A stretch of DNA of 64,000 nt, from the NCBI GenBank assembly GCA_900318445.1, contig ONKO01000008.1:1-64000 (forward strand), read 5' to 3'. Below the pieces are notes generated by a model that had not been told where the DNA came from, searched no databases, and saw only the letters and a list, made by a program, of their open reading frames with translations. Position numbers and translations under genes: made by a program. Positions 8,378-17,489 of the stretch are shown one piece after another; position 1 is the first letter of the stretch; each line of letters opens with the position of its first letter. The stretch is from an uncultured Bacteroidales bacterium. Lineage in GTDB: Bacteria > Bacteroidota > Bacteroidia > Bacteroidales > UBA932.

Positions 8378-8470
8378 CGATCTTAAGCGTGATTTACGGC
8401 AAATCCTGCTTTTGTTCGTCATTACTTACGATCTTAAGCGTGATTTGGGCCGAATCCCGCTTAAGATCGT
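8378..8470. repeat. Left arm of an 80-bp perfect inverted repeat made of two hairpins
   Basis: Bases 8391-8470 are the exact reverse complement of 11512-11591. The inner hairpin pairs ACGATCTTAAGCG (8428-8440) with CGCTTAAGATCGT (8458-8470). The outer part carries AAATCCTGCTTTTGTTCG (8401-8418), the arm of a second hairpin, but its partner arm is replaced by CGATCTTAAGCGTGATTT (8378-8395), copied from the other hairpin type. The repeat fills the whole gap between rimM and the convergent DUF975 gene and could terminate both. Confidence 0.93.
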
Positions 8471-9208
8471 CTAGTCCAGCCCGCCGTTGAGTTCGTAGTC
8501 TCTTTTGACTTCTTCGTAGAAGGAGGCCTCGGACATGGTGATGTAAGGGTACAGCCACAGGAATCCGACACCCATGGTCATGATGGCAAGGAAGAACCAG
8601 CCGATGAAGCTGAGGTACAGGTAGAAGAGGTCAAATTTATGGCCTTTCATCATCATGCGGCTGCGGTGGATGGCTTCGCTGGCGGTGAGTTCCGGATTGT
8701 CTACCAGGATATAGGGTGTCATGGCATAGGCCAGGCTCTTGATGATACCGGGGATAATAAGCAGCAGTGCCCACAGACCCGCCATGATTTCCATGAGAAG
8801 GAGAGTCCAGACTTTACGCCAGTACTGGGTGAAGGGAATGCGGACGGCATTGGATATCAGATTATTGTCACCAGCAATAAGGAGTTTTCTCAGGGAGTTC
8901 ATGTAACCCAGCGTCAGGGGAAGCAGCAGCAGGATCCAGGCAAGGGTAAGGAGGGACGAGGCTCCGTTGACACGCTGATACATGGCAAGGAACGCGGGAT
9001 CCTGCAGCATGGCCGTCATTTTATAGGCCGATTGCATGGAAGAAGCGTGCTCCTGCATGTAGCTTTGCAGCTGGGCGCTCTGATAGGAGACAGGGCCAGA
9101 GAAAAAGCCAATGATGATGAAAAACAGGAGCGTCAGCAGAACTGCCTTTCCCCAGTTACCGTGCAGGGCATCCAGGGCTTCGTTTTTAAATTGCTGGTTG
9201 GTTTTCAT
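8471..9208 (-). CDS. DUF975 family integral membrane protein
   Basis: A 245-aa membrane protein of the DUF975 type. The N-terminus MKTNQQFKNEALDALHGNWGKAV is the family hallmark (a short amphipathic segment then GxW before the first membrane helix). About five or six hydrophobic segments follow, including LLTLLFFIIIGFF, LLTLAWILLLLPLTLGY, LLMEIMAGLWALLLIIPGII and FIGWFFLAIMTMGVGFLWLY. I start at 9208 rather than the upstream ATG at 9235 because the family motif begins there. Function is unknown. It is divergent from LemA and inside the inverted-repeat cassette. Confidence 0.82.
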   Translation of the reverse strand: MKTNQQFKNEALDALHGNWGKAVLLTLLFFIIIGFFSGPVSYQSAQLQSYMQEHASSMQSAYKMTAMLQDPAFLAMYQRVNGASSLLTLAWILLLLPLTLGYMNSLRKLLIAGDNNLISNAVRIPFTQYWRKVWTLLLMEIMAGLWALLLIIPGIIKSLAYAMTPYILVDNPELTASEAIHRSRMMMKGHKFDLFYLYLSFIGWFFLAIMTMGVGFLWLYPYITMSEASFYEEVKRDYELNGGLD

Positions 9209-9283
9209 GAAATTCTCATTTGGTTTACTTGACAAATTTAGTCATTTTTCGGATATTTGTGTGAATTAATTAATTTTTTAACC

Positions 9284-9829
9284 ATGACACTCATTATTAT
9301 CATTGCCATTGTCGCCCTTCTGGTATTATGGGTGATTGCCGTTCAGAATAAGCTCGTGAAAAGCGACGAGTTCTGCAACAATGCACTAAAACAGATCAAC
9401 GTTCAGCAAATCAGCCGCTACGACGCCCTCCAGGCGCTCATCAAGCTAACCCGCGAATATGCTTCTTACGAGGCCGATACCCTCCAGAAGATTGTCGATG
9501 CCCGCAAGATTATTTCGTCGCCCGCTCCCACCGTGGCCGATATCAACGCCAACGAGGCCGCCCTCAAGGAAATCGGCAGCCGCCTCATTGCGGTGGCCGA
9601 GGCCTACCCGGACCTCAAGGCCAGCCAGAACTATCGTGATACCATGGCCAGCATCGAGAAGTACGAAGAAAACGTGCGCCTTTCCCGCATGACCTTCAAC
9701 GATACCGTCACCCGCTTCAACCAGCAGGTGCGCTCGTTCCCCGTATCGGCCGTCGCCGGAATGCTGGGCTTTGCCAAGCGGGATTATCTCGCCGATGACC
9801 TTTCCAAGAAGGATTATCCTGCCATCTAG
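9284..9829 (+). CDS. LemA family protein
   Basis: A 181-aa LemA-type protein: a single N-terminal membrane helix (LIIIIAIVALLVLWVIAVQNKLV) followed by a helical bundle with SDEFCNNALKQINVQQISRYDALQAL, the variant of the conserved VDxxWSQVDVQLQRR segment, and a C-terminal FNxxVRSFP (FNQQVRSFPVSAVAGMLGF). The start at 9284 puts the helix at the N-terminus; the frame extends upstream to 9257 without added value. LemA genes commonly precede a DUF2207 or TPM-domain membrane protein, as here (gap 3 nt). The biological role of LemA is not settled. Confidence 0.9.
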   Translation: MTLIIIIAIVALLVLWVIAVQNKLVKSDEFCNNALKQINVQQISRYDALQALIKLTREYASYEADTLQKIVDARKIISSPAPTVADINANEAALKEIGSRLIAVAEAYPDLKASQNYRDTMASIEKYEENVRLSRMTFNDTVTRFNQQVRSFPVSAVAGMLGFAKRDYLADDLSKKDYPAI

Positions 9830-9832
9830 CCG

Positions 9833-11494
9833 ATGAAGCGACTCCTTACCCTTATCTTCGCCGCAGTGCTGTGTGTCAGTGCTGCGGCGGAAAGTATCCG
9901 GCAAATCCGGGACGTGGACATCCGTGTAGAACTCTATCCGGACGGAAGCGCCTGGATCACACAAACCTGGGATGCCGAAGCCGGCGGCTCCGGTACCGAG
10001 TTCTTTATTCCGGTGAGTAACCTGGGCGCCATGACCATCGGCCAGCTCCAGGTGAGCGAGAACGGAGTGCCCTACGAAAGCCTGGAAGACCGTTGGGATG
10101 TGGACCGTGACCGTTCTTACAAGACCGGCAAATGCGGTATTGTACGTACGAGTAATGGCGTAGAGCTGTGCTGGGGCCTGGGTGCCCAAGGCGACCACCT
10201 CTGGACCGCCCGGTTCTACGTGACCGGCCTGGTGCAGGCCTATGATGACGCCGACGGCTTTAACTTCATGTTCGTGAACCGCGGCATGAAGCCCGCACCG
10301 GACCATGCCCGCGTCACGATTGTTCCGGCCTTTGACTGCCCGGAGTGGACCTATGACAACACCCGCGTCTGGGGCTTTGGCTTCGATGGGGACATAAATG
10401 TCACAGAGGGAGCAGTGGTAGCCGAGACCACTGAGCCCCTCGATTTTGACAACAGTTCCCTCATCACCCTGGTCAAGTTTGAAAAGGGCATTTTTGCTCC
10501 CACGGTTGTGAAAGGCGGCCCGTTCCAGGATTTGCTGGACCGTGCCCTGGAAGGAAGTTCCTACGGAGAGGAGGATGACTCCTGGATTCTGGTACTGTTT
10601 GGCCTGTGTTTCCTGGGCTTTTTCGCGCTGGTTATCTGGATTGCAGTGGCATCGGCCCTGGGCTATAAATGGCGCAAGTCCTTCTTCGGGAAAACCAAGA
10701 TCACGGAGTGGTATCGTGACGTGCCGTTGGAAGGGAACCTCTTCGCCGCGTATTATGCCCTCGCCAAGGGCCGTCGCTTTGAAATATCGGCCCCTGCCAA
10801 CAACCTCATCGGAGCCTGCTTCCTTCGCTGGATCATGAACGGGCAGGTGAACGTTGAGGCCGATGCTTCCAACCTCAGGCGCGTCAATCTTTCCTTCGTG
10901 GCCGAAACGGTGTCGGAGGACGACGTGGAAGAAGCGCTGTACCAGATGGCCAGGAAGGCGGCCGGCAGTAACCTGCTTCTTGAAAAGAACGAATTTGAGA
11001 ACTGGTCCCGGAAGAACTACGGTAAAATTACGGCCTGGCCCGACCGCGCCCTGGCCCGTGGTAAACGCTGGTTCCACGACAAAGGCTATCTGGAGAGTGA
11101 CTATAAGCTCACGCCGGCCGCCAAGCCCGAGGCCTGCCATCTGGTGGAGTTCCGCAACTACCTGAAAGAATTCACCCTGAGCGACGAACGTGCTGCCATC
11201 GAGGTGCGCCTCTGGAAGGAATACCTGGTGTATGCCCAGCTCTTCGGCATTGCCGACAAAGTGGCCCAGCAGTTCAAGAAACTGTATCCGGCCCAGTTCG
11301 AGGAAGTGGCCCGTACCACCGGCATCGATCCCACTACTCTCTACTACACCATGCGCTGGACCAGCAGCATGAGCACTCGCGCCTTCACCAATGCTGTTTC
11401 CAAGGCCGGCAGCATTAACGGCACCGGCGGCCACGCCTCCTTCGGCGGTGGTGGCGGCTTCAGCGGCGGGGGCTTCGGCGGCGGGGGCCGATAG
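9833..11494 (+). CDS. DUF2207 family membrane protein with glycine-rich tail
   Basis: A 553-aa protein with a signal peptide (about 1-20, ending SAAAES), an extracytoplasmic N-terminal domain of mostly beta character (residues ~22-245, containing VDIRVELYPDGSAWITQTWD), a membrane helix near 250-275 (LVLFGLCFLGFFALVIWIAV), and a soluble region with repeated K/R-rich helices. The C-terminus ends in FGGGGGFSGGGFGGGGR, the Gly/Ser/Phe tail typical of DUF2207 and related TPM-domain proteins. Pairing with LemA is common in Bacteroidota and Firmicutes. Function unknown; a membrane complex with LemA is a fair inference. Confidence 0.85.
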   Translation: MKRLLTLIFAAVLCVSAAAESIRQIRDVDIRVELYPDGSAWITQTWDAEAGGSGTEFFIPVSNLGAMTIGQLQVSENGVPYESLEDRWDVDRDRSYKTGKCGIVRTSNGVELCWGLGAQGDHLWTARFYVTGLVQAYDDADGFNFMFVNRGMKPAPDHARVTIVPAFDCPEWTYDNTRVWGFGFDGDINVTEGAVVAETTEPLDFDNSSLITLVKFEKGIFAPTVVKGGPFQDLLDRALEGSSYGEEDDSWILVLFGLCFLGFFALVIWIAVASALGYKWRKSFFGKTKITEWYRDVPLEGNLFAAYYALAKGRRFEISAPANNLIGACFLRWIMNGQVNVEADASNLRRVNLSFVAETVSEDDVEEALYQMARKAAGSNLLLEKNEFENWSRKNYGKITAWPDRALARGKRWFHDKGYLESDYKLTPAAKPEACHLVEFRNYLKEFTLSDERAAIEVRLWKEYLVYAQLFGIADKVAQQFKKLYPAQFEEVARTTGIDPTTLYYTMRWTSSMSTRAFTNAVSKAGSINGTGGHASFGGGGGFSGGGFGGGGR

Positions 11495-11511
11495 CGCTGC
11501 GTTAGAAAACT

Positions 11512-11604
11512 ACGATCTTAAGCGGGATTCGGCCCAAATCACGCTTAAGATCGTAAGTAATGACGAACAAAAGCAGGATTTGCCGTAAATCCTGCTTTTG
11601 TTCG
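11512..11604. repeat. Right arm of the 80-bp perfect inverted repeat
   Basis: Bases 11512-11591 are the exact reverse complement of 8391-8470. The arm continues into a perfect hairpin: CGAACAAAAGCAGGATTT (11564-11581), loop GCCGT, AAATCCTGCTTTTGTTCG (11587-11604). It fills the gap between the convergent DUF2207 and xylose-transporter genes. The three genes between the two arms form a discrete 3.1-kb cassette. No transposase is present. Confidence 0.93.
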
Positions 11605-11650
11605 TTAGTGGTGCCAAGCCAAGGGGGGCTGGAGATGGGGAGCACCCCGC

Positions 11651-13069
11651 CTACTTCTGCGTCTTCCAGAAGTGCGTCATGTCCTCCAGCGTCTTGCCTT
11701 TGGTCTCAGGAACCAGGCGCCACACAAACACGGCGGCTACCAGGCAGATGACACCGTACAGGGCGTAGGCGAAGAAGGGGCTGCGCGTGTACATGGGCAC
11801 GAAGGTGGAGCTCACGACAAAGTTGAAGATCCACTGGAACGCAACCGCCCATGCCGTAGCCTGGCTGCGGATGGTGTTGGGGAAGAGCTCGGCAATGTAT
11901 ACCCAGCAGATAGGACCCCAGCTGAACATGAACGAAGCGCTGTACACCATGATGCTCACTACGGGAACAAGAGCGGGAACCTGCGCCACGCTGCTCAGAG
12001 CCACACCGAAGGCGCCCAGGGCCATGCCCAGGGAACCGGTGATGAGCAGCGGCTTGCGGCCCAGCTTCTCTACCGTGAATACGGCCACCAGCGTGAACGA
12101 GATGTTGATCACGCCCATAATGACCGTGAACAGCATGTTGTTGTCAACGCCCATGGATTCGAAGATGCGCGGTGCAAAGTACAGCACGGCATTGATGCCG
12201 ATAATCTGTTGGAACACAGACAGCATGCATCCGATGAACACCACCATGAAGCCATAGGCAAAGAGCTTCTCCTGGCGCACGTGGGAGTCCTGCTGCACGG
12301 TCTCCTTGATTTCCTGAAGGATTTCGCCGGCTTTCTCACTTCCATTGATGCGCGAAAGCACCTCGAACGCTTTGTCGGCTTGGCCGTGCATGGCCAGGTA
12401 ACGCGGCGTCTCGGGCACCAGCAGGATGAGGAGCGCGAACAGCCCGGCCGGAACAGCCTCGGAAACAAACATCACCCTCCAGCCGATGGCGTTGGTCCAG
12501 GCCACCACGTCGGGGTCTGAAGCATGGCTCCGGATGATGAGGAAGTTCACGAAGTACACCACCAGCTGGCCGAAGATAATGGCAAACTGGTTCCAGGACA
12601 CCAGCTTTCCGCGCTTGGAAGCCGGCGCAATCTCTGCGATGTACATGGGGCAGAGGGCCGATGCCAGTCCTACGCCAATTCCTCCCAGGATGCGATAGCC
12701 GTTAAACGCGACGAGAAGGCTCTTCGAAGCCAGGCCCTTCTCAAAGAAGAGAAACTCCGGATAGTAAGAGCCCAGTGCACTGAGGAAAAACAGGATACCC
12801 GCTACGAACAGACTCTTCTTGCGGCCCAGGCGCGAAGCCATGACACCGCTCAGAAGAGCGCCGATGATGCAGCCGATAAGAGCGCTGGACGTGGTGAAAC
12901 CATGCCATCCGTCCGTGTATGTGAAATCCGGGGCGCTCTGGAAAAAGGCCTGAAGGCCCTTTTCCGCGCCCGAGATGACGGCCGTGTCGTAACCGAACAG
13001 AAGGCCGCCAAGTACCGCTACCAGGACAATGCCAAAAAGGTAAGCGGGATTTCCTTTACTATTTTGCAT
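11651..13069 (-). CDS. xylE: D-xylose:H+ symporter (MFS sugar porter)
   Basis: A 472-aa, 12-helix member of the MFS sugar-porter family. Family signatures are all present: [15 protein letters not shown] in helix 1, RLGRKKSLF after helix 2, [11 protein letters not shown] at the end of the first half, [14 protein letters not shown] in helix 7, EKLGRKPLL between helices 8 and 9, [21 protein letters not shown] in helix 10 and [12 protein letters not shown] at the C-terminus. QQ...N in helix 7 are the sugar-contacting residues known from XylE. It is the last gene of the xylB-xylA-xylE operon and overlaps the end of xylA by 11 nt, so xylose is the most likely substrate. Confidence 0.9.
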   Translation of the reverse strand: MQNSKGNPAYLFGIVLVAVLGGLLFGYDTAVISGAEKGLQAFFQSAPDFTYTDGWHGFTTSSALIGCIIGALLSGVMASRLGRKKSLFVAGILFFLSALGSYYPEFLFFEKGLASKSLLVAFNGYRILGGIGVGLASALCPMYIAEIAPASKRGKLVSWNQFAIIFGQLVVYFVNFLIIRSHASDPDVVAWTNAIGWRVMFVSEAVPAGLFALLILLVPETPRYLAMHGQADKAFEVLSRINGSEKAGEILQEIKETVQQDSHVRQEKLFAYGFMVVFIGCMLSVFQQIIGINAVLYFAPRIFESMGVDNNMLFTVIMGVINISFTLVAVFTVEKLGRKPLLITGSLGMALGAFGVALSSVAQVPALVPVVSIMVYSASFMFSWGPICWVYIAELFPNTIRSQATAWAVAFQWIFNFVVSSTFVPMYTRSPFFAYALYGVICLVAAVFVWRLVPETKGKTLEDMTHFWKTQK

Positions 13070-14375
13070 AGAGGTTCAGGAAGGTTTCGTACAGTTCCTG
13101 TTTGCCGGAAGCCACGGCGGGCTCACCGTTTTTGACGGCGTAGGCGTAAAGGTCTTCCAGCGTAGCCTTGCCTTCCTCGAACTGCTTGCCAAGACCGCTG
13201 TCGAAGGAAGCATAACGCTCCTTGACCATCTTGCAAAGCGGGCTCTCCTCCAGCACGGCGGCTGCATTCAGGAGCGCGTGGGCCATGGCGTCCATGGCGC
13301 TGATGTGGGCAATGAAGATATCCTCGGGGTCGGTGGAGGAACGGCGCAGCTTGGCGTCGAAGTTGGTACCGCCGTTGCCGAAGCCGCCATTGAGGAGGAT
13401 CTGCATCATGGCCTGGGTGAGGTCAAAGGCATCTACCGGGAACTGGTCGGTGTCCCAGCCGTTCTGGGCATCTCCGCGGTTGGCGTCGATAGAACCCAGG
13501 AAGCCGTTTTCGCGGGCCACGGTGAGCTCGTGCTCGAAGGTGTGACCGGCAAGGGTAGCGTGGTTCACCTCAATGTTCACCTTGAAGTCCTTCTCCAGTC
13601 CGTTGGCGCGCAGGAAGCCAATCACGGTCTCCGTATCAACGTCGTACTGGTGCTTGGTGGGCTCCATGGGCTTGGGCTCGATGAGGAAAGTGCCCTTGAA
13701 TCCGTTTGCGCGGGCATAGTCACGGGCAGCCTTGAGCATGGCAGCCAGGTGATTCTTCTCCCGCTGCATCTGGGTGTTGAGCAGGCTGTAGTAACCCTCG
13801 CGGCCACCCCAGAACACATAGTTGGAACCGCCCAGCTTGATGGTAGCGTCAATGGCGTTCTTGATCTGGACGGCGGCGCGGGCCACAACGTCGAATTGCG
13901 GGTTGGTGGCGGCGCCGTTCATGTAACGCTTGTTACCGAACACATTGGCCGTACCCCACAGGTTCTTGATGCCGGTCTCCTTCATCTTCTCCAGCAGGTA
14001 GTCCGTGATGTCCTTCAGACGGGCCTCATACTCGGCAATGTCGTCGCAGTCCTCGATGAGGTCGATGTCGTGGAAGCAGAAATACTCGATGCCCAGTTTC
14101 TGCATGATCTCGAAGCCGGCGTCGGCCTTGGCACGAGCGCGGCAGTAGGGGCACTCGCCTTTGTCCCATGCATAGCTGCGGGTCTGTCCGCCGAAGGGGT
14201 CGGCCGATGCCTGACCCAGCGTGTGCCACCAGGCCATGGCAAACTTGAGCCACTCCTTCATGGGCTTGCCCATGACTACGCGGTTAGCGTCATAATAATG
14301 GAATGCAAGAGGATTCTTGCTTTCTGTTCCCTCGAAGGGAATCTTTCCGATGGTGGGAAAATACTGTTCTGCCAT
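13059..14375 (-). CDS. xylA: Xylose isomerase
   Basis: A 438-aa xylose isomerase (D-xylose to D-xylulose, divalent-metal TIM barrel) of the class II type (~440 aa). Signatures: [11 protein letters not shown] with the catalytic His near 102, [12 protein letters not shown] (xylose isomerase signature 1) near 187, [16 protein letters not shown] with the metal-binding Glu near 235, [16 protein letters not shown], and [17 protein letters not shown] near 306 with the metal-binding Asp cluster. The order kinase-isomerase-transporter is clear and spacing is tight (3 nt to xylB). Confidence 0.96.
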   Translation of the reverse strand: MAEQYFPTIGKIPFEGTESKNPLAFHYYDANRVVMGKPMKEWLKFAMAWWHTLGQASADPFGGQTRSYAWDKGECPYCRARAKADAGFEIMQKLGIEYFCFHDIDLIEDCDDIAEYEARLKDITDYLLEKMKETGIKNLWGTANVFGNKRYMNGAATNPQFDVVARAAVQIKNAIDATIKLGGSNYVFWGGREGYYSLLNTQMQREKNHLAAMLKAARDYARANGFKGTFLIEPKPMEPTKHQYDVDTETVIGFLRANGLEKDFKVNIEVNHATLAGHTFEHELTVARENGFLGSIDANRGDAQNGWDTDQFPVDAFDLTQAMMQILLNGGFGNGGTNFDAKLRRSSTDPEDIFIAHISAMDAMAHALLNAAAVLEESPLCKMVKERYASFDSGLGKQFEEGKATLEDLYAYAVKNGEPAVASGKQELYETFLNLYAK

Positions 14376-14378
14376 AAT

Positions 14379-15854
14379 TTATTGATTGATATATGATTTC
14401 CATCTTTCGTAAGCCTCGCGGTACTCGCTCTGATTCGCGGGATTCACCACGGCCAGCCGCTCCAGCGAGGAGAAGGCCTCCTGCGGATTCTTGTAAATGC
14501 CGGCGCCGATGCCCGCACCTTTTGCCGCACCGGCTGCGCCGTCGGTGTTCATGAGCTCGATGGTAGCGCCCGAGACGCCCGCCAGCGTTTCGCGGAACAC
14601 CGTGGACTGGAACATGTTGGCCATGCCTGCGTGGATCTTGTCCACCTTGAGGCCCATCTGCTCCATAATCTCTATTCCGTACTGGAAAGAGAACACAATG
14701 CCTTCCTGCGCCGCGCGCAGAAGATGATTCCGGCTGTGCCGGTTAAAGTTGAGGCCATGTACGCTGCAGCCCTCATCCCTGTTGCACAGGAGGCGCTCGG
14801 CTCCGTTGCCGAAGGGCAGGATGCTAATCCCGTCACTGCCGATGGGCACCTGCGCGGCGGCCTCGTTCATCTGGGCATAGGAAAGGCCCTCCGGGGCAAC
14901 GTTGCGGCGCATCCATGCGTTGAGGATGCCGGTGCCGTTGATGCACAGCAGCACGCCCAGCCGGGGATCCTCGGCCGTATGGTTCACGTGCGCAAAACAG
15001 TTGACGCGCGAGAGGGGGTCGTGCGCCACACCGCCGATTACGCCGTACACTACGCCGGAGGTGCCGGCCGTAGAAGCAATCTCTCCGGGGTTGAAGACGT
15101 TGAGGCTGAGTGCGTTATTGGGCTGGTCTCCGGCCCGGTACGTGACAGGGATTCCCTCCGTGAGCCCCAGGGCCTCGGCTGCCTTTCGCGTAAGCGTACC
15201 CTGCACGCCGAAAGTGGGCTTTCTAAGCGGAAGCACGGTCTCGTCAAACCCAAAATACGCCAAAAGCGGCGCGCTGGGCTCGTTCTTTTCAAAGTCCCAG
15301 AAAATGCCTTCCGACAAGCCGCTCACGGTGGTGCACACCGTGTCCGTGAGCCGCATGGCAATATAGTCTCCGGGCAGCATCACTTTCCAGATGCGGCGGT
15401 ATACTTCTGGCTCGTTCTCCTTTACCCAGGCCAGCTTGGCGGCCGTAAAGTTGCCGGGCGAGTTCAGAAGATGCCCCAGGCAGTACTCCTCTCCCAGGGC
15501 CTGGAAGGCCTTCTCTCCGTAAGGAACGGCGCGGGAGTCGCACCAGATGATGGAAGGCCGGAGCACGTTCATGTCCCGGTCCACGCACACCAGCCCGTGC
15601 ATCTGGTAGGAGATGCCGATGGCTTTGATGGCCTTGGGGGATACTTCCCGGGCCGATGCCAGTACGCTGGCCGTAGCCATGCGCAGGTTGCCCAGCCACA
15701 TGGAAGGGTCTTGCTCGGCCCAGCCCGGCCTTTTCGTGATAATGGGAGCCTCTGTTTTCGGGAAAAAATCCGAGGCGACACACTTTCCGGTCTCGGCCTC
15801 TATGAGGGACGCTTTTACGGAAGAACTTCCGATGTCATAACCCAGCAAATACAT
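14379..15854 (-). CDS. xylB: Xylulokinase
   Basis: A 491-aa FGGY-family kinase converting D-xylulose to xylulose 5-phosphate. The N-terminal phosphate loop reads LGYDIGSSSVKASLI, followed by the conserved SYQMHGLVCVD near 85 and WCDSRA near 108 (sugar-site Asp). In the C-terminal domain TAGTSGVVYG near 260, NGAERLLCNRDEGCSVHGLN and HAGMANMFQS then GAAGAAKGAGIGAG match FGGY motifs. It is the promoter-proximal gene of the xylose operon. Product xylulose 5-phosphate feeds the split transketolase encoded at 18006-19812. Confidence 0.93.
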   Translation of the reverse strand: MYLLGYDIGSSSVKASLIEAETGKCVASDFFPKTEAPIITKRPGWAEQDPSMWLGNLRMATASVLASAREVSPKAIKAIGISYQMHGLVCVDRDMNVLRPSIIWCDSRAVPYGEKAFQALGEEYCLGHLLNSPGNFTAAKLAWVKENEPEVYRRIWKVMLPGDYIAMRLTDTVCTTVSGLSEGIFWDFEKNEPSAPLLAYFGFDETVLPLRKPTFGVQGTLTRKAAEALGLTEGIPVTYRAGDQPNNALSLNVFNPGEIASTAGTSGVVYGVIGGVAHDPLSRVNCFAHVNHTAEDPRLGVLLCINGTGILNAWMRRNVAPEGLSYAQMNEAAAQVPIGSDGISILPFGNGAERLLCNRDEGCSVHGLNFNRHSRNHLLRAAQEGIVFSFQYGIEIMEQMGLKVDKIHAGMANMFQSTVFRETLAGVSGATIELMNTDGAAGAAKGAGIGAGIYKNPQEAFSSLERLAVVNPANQSEYREAYERWKSYINQ

Positions 15855-15880
15855 AGGTAAATGGTTTTAGCATTATCACA

Positions 15881-15913
15881 CAAAGGTACATATTATCTTT
15901 CAAAATACCCAAT
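15881..15913 (-). promoter_or_regulatory. Promoter of the xylBAE operon
   Basis: On the minus strand ATTG (15910-15913), then 21 nt, then TACCTTTG (15881-15888) matches the Bacteroidota -33/-7 layout. The xylB ATG follows after 26 nt. The promoter overlaps the one for tRNA-Pro on the opposite strand. No obvious operator palindrome for a xylose regulator is seen. Confidence 0.6.
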
Positions 15914-15920
15914 TATTCTT

Positions 15921-15928
15921 TACCTTTG
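15921..15928 (+). promoter_or_regulatory. -7 promoter box for tRNA-Pro (and lolD)
   Basis: TACCTTTG lies 11 nt before the first base of tRNA-Pro, with TTTC 19 nt upstream as a weak -33. This is the only promoter-like element ahead of the overlapping lolD reading frame. Confidence 0.6.
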
Positions 15929-15939
15929 TAACTCCTCCA

Positions 15940-16015
<76 letters not shown>

Positions 16016-16016
<1 letters not shown>

Positions 16017-16666
16017 TGATAGAGGCAACCCATATTCTAAAGTCCTTTGGCACCGTGGAAGTGCTCAAGGGAGTAGACTTCCGGGCCAGCGCCGGGGAGG
16101 TCGTCGCCATTATGGGCGCCTCCGGGGCTGGCAAGTCCACCCTCCTGCAAATCCTGGGCACGCTCCTCACCCCCGATTCCGGTTCGCTCATCATTGACGG
16201 AACCGACGTCCTTGCTCTCCGGGGCAATGCCCTCGCCGCCTTCCGGGGCCGCCGCATCGGCTTCGTCTTCCAGGCTCATCACCTGCTGCCGGAGTTCACC
16301 GCCCTGGAGAACGTGATGATCCCGGCCCTCATCGGCGGAACCGGCACTCGCGAAGCCCGCAGGCAGGCCGACGACCTCCTCCACCTCGTAGGCCTCGGCG
16401 GTCGCGCCACGCACAAACCCTCGGAACTCTCCGGCGGTGAACAGCAGCGCGTCGCCATCGCCCGCGCCCTCATCAACAGCCCCGCCATACTCTTTGCCGA
16501 TGAACCCACCGGCAACCTGGACACCCGTACCAAGGATGAAATTCACCAGCTCCTCCTGGACGTACGCAAAGAAAAAGGCCAGACCGTTGTGGTGGTTACC
16601 CACGACGCCGGTCTGGCTCAACTCTGTGATCGAACTTGTTTCCTTGAGGACGGAGCCTGGAAGTGA
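16016..16666 (+). CDS. lolD: ABC transporter ATP-binding protein, LolD-like
   Basis: A 216-aa ATPase of the LolD/MacB/FtsE type. Walker [10 protein letters not shown] at ~33-41, Q-loop in [18 protein letters not shown] near 83, signature [15 protein letters not shown] near 138, Walker [13 protein letters not shown] near 158 and the switch His in VVVTHD near 200. LolD energises release of lipoproteins from the inner membrane to LolA; the partner LolC/E genes are not adjacent, so MacB-type partners remain possible. The start at 16016 gives the usual [13 protein letters not shown]-terminus, and no later ATG fits. There is no leader or ribosome-binding site: the ATG begins on the last base of tRNA-Pro. 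Confidence 0.85.
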
Positions 16667-17131
16667 TTAATGCTTCCCTCCCTGTCCCAGCTTGCTAATC
16701 TGGTGGTGCCGGAACTTTTCCTCGGCCAGCACCAGCTTGGCTACTTTCTTTTCGGGAAGGACCTTCTTGAAACGGGCAATGGCATCGGCCTCAATCTTCT
16801 CGGCCTCTTTCTTGCTGTCCAGATACTGCTTCAGGAGCTTGTCCACGTCTTCTCCGTCCACACCCTCTGCCAGGGCCTTGAACGCTTCTCCGCTGGCTTT
16901 GAATGCATCACGGCGCTTGTTCTGGACATCATTGTATACGGGCCAGAACGCCTGGGCCTCAGATTCGGTCAAATCCAGTTCGGAGGTGATAAAGGCAACT
17001 TGCTCCGCGCGGATACGTTCTCTCCACTGCTCGGCTCCCTTGTTATTTCCCTTGAACCCGTTCCTGGGCTGGGCAAAAGCCACCACGCTCATGAGCGCAA
17101 TGGCGCTGAGTACGCTAATAAGTTTTTTCAT
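16667..17131 (-). CDS. Periplasmic Spy/CpxP-like protein
   Basis: A 154-aa secreted protein with a Sec signal peptide (MKKLISVLSAIALMSVVAFA, cleavage near 20). The mature part is almost entirely helical and charged, with ITSELDLTESEAQAFWPVY near 50 (an LTxxE/Q-type repeat as in Spy/CpxP-like proteins) and a lysine- and glutamate-rich second half. Bacteroidota encode such proteins downstream of an ECF sigma factor and a small membrane protein, as here. A periplasmic chaperone or stress sensor role is inferred, not shown. Its stop codon abuts the stop of the convergent lolD gene with no gap. Confidence 0.7.
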   Translation of the reverse strand: MKKLISVLSAIALMSVVAFAQPRNGFKGNNKGAEQWRERIRAEQVAFITSELDLTESEAQAFWPVYNDVQNKRRDAFKASGEAFKALAEGVDGEDVDKLLKQYLDSKKEAEKIEADAIARFKKVLPEKKVAKLVLAEEKFRHHQISKLGQGGKH

Positions 17132-17483
17132 CGTCTAACATGGCTAATTGTTCAACGGAAACGTTGCTTGCCAGAAGGAAACTGCGGATATCGTCTTCGG
17201 TGGGTTCCTCCGCTTCCTTGAGCTCTACCAGCCCGTCGGGATCCAGTGACAGGGCCAGATAGGAAACGTAGTCCCAGCCGTTATCTTCCTTCGCTGCAGC
17301 ACTGCGGAAGATAAAGTTTCCGACGGTAGCCAGTACAAGAAGCGAAGCGGCATAGGCCACATAGGGGGCCAGCCGCCGGATGCCACGGGGCGCCGCCTCT
17401 TCCTGCGAAGGAATCTGGCTCAGGCGCACCTGAAGGTCCTGGAAGTAGCCGTCGGGGACGGATATGGGGTTTTTTCTGGTCAT
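17115..17483 (-). CDS. Small single-pass membrane protein, candidate anti-sigma partner
   Basis: A 122-aa protein with a soluble N-terminal ~38 residues (starting TRKNPISVPDGYFQDLQVRL), one membrane helix near 40-58 (YVAYAASLLVLATVGNFIF) and an acidic extracytoplasmic tail. It sits between an ECF sigma-factor gene and a Spy-like gene, overlapping the latter by 17 nt. The arrangement and topology fit a regulator of the sigma factor, but the N-terminal domain lacks a recognisable zinc-binding anti-sigma (ZAS) motif, so this is inference from context. The PDGYF start is common in uncharacterised Bacteroidota proteins of this position. Confidence 0.6.
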   Translation of the reverse strand: MTRKNPISVPDGYFQDLQVRLSQIPSQEEAAPRGIRRLAPYVAYAASLLVLATVGNFIFRSAAAKEDNGWDYVSYLALSLDPDGLVELKEAEEPTEDDIRSFLLASNVSVEQLAMLDDEKTY

Positions 17484-17489
17484 AACTGC

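Noticed and set aside
8378..11604. Insertion sequence bounded by terminal inverted repeats
   Set aside because: No transposase or integrase ORF lies between the arms and no target-site duplication was recognised; the enclosed genes are DUF975, LemA and DUF2207. Kept as a repeat-bounded cassette instead.
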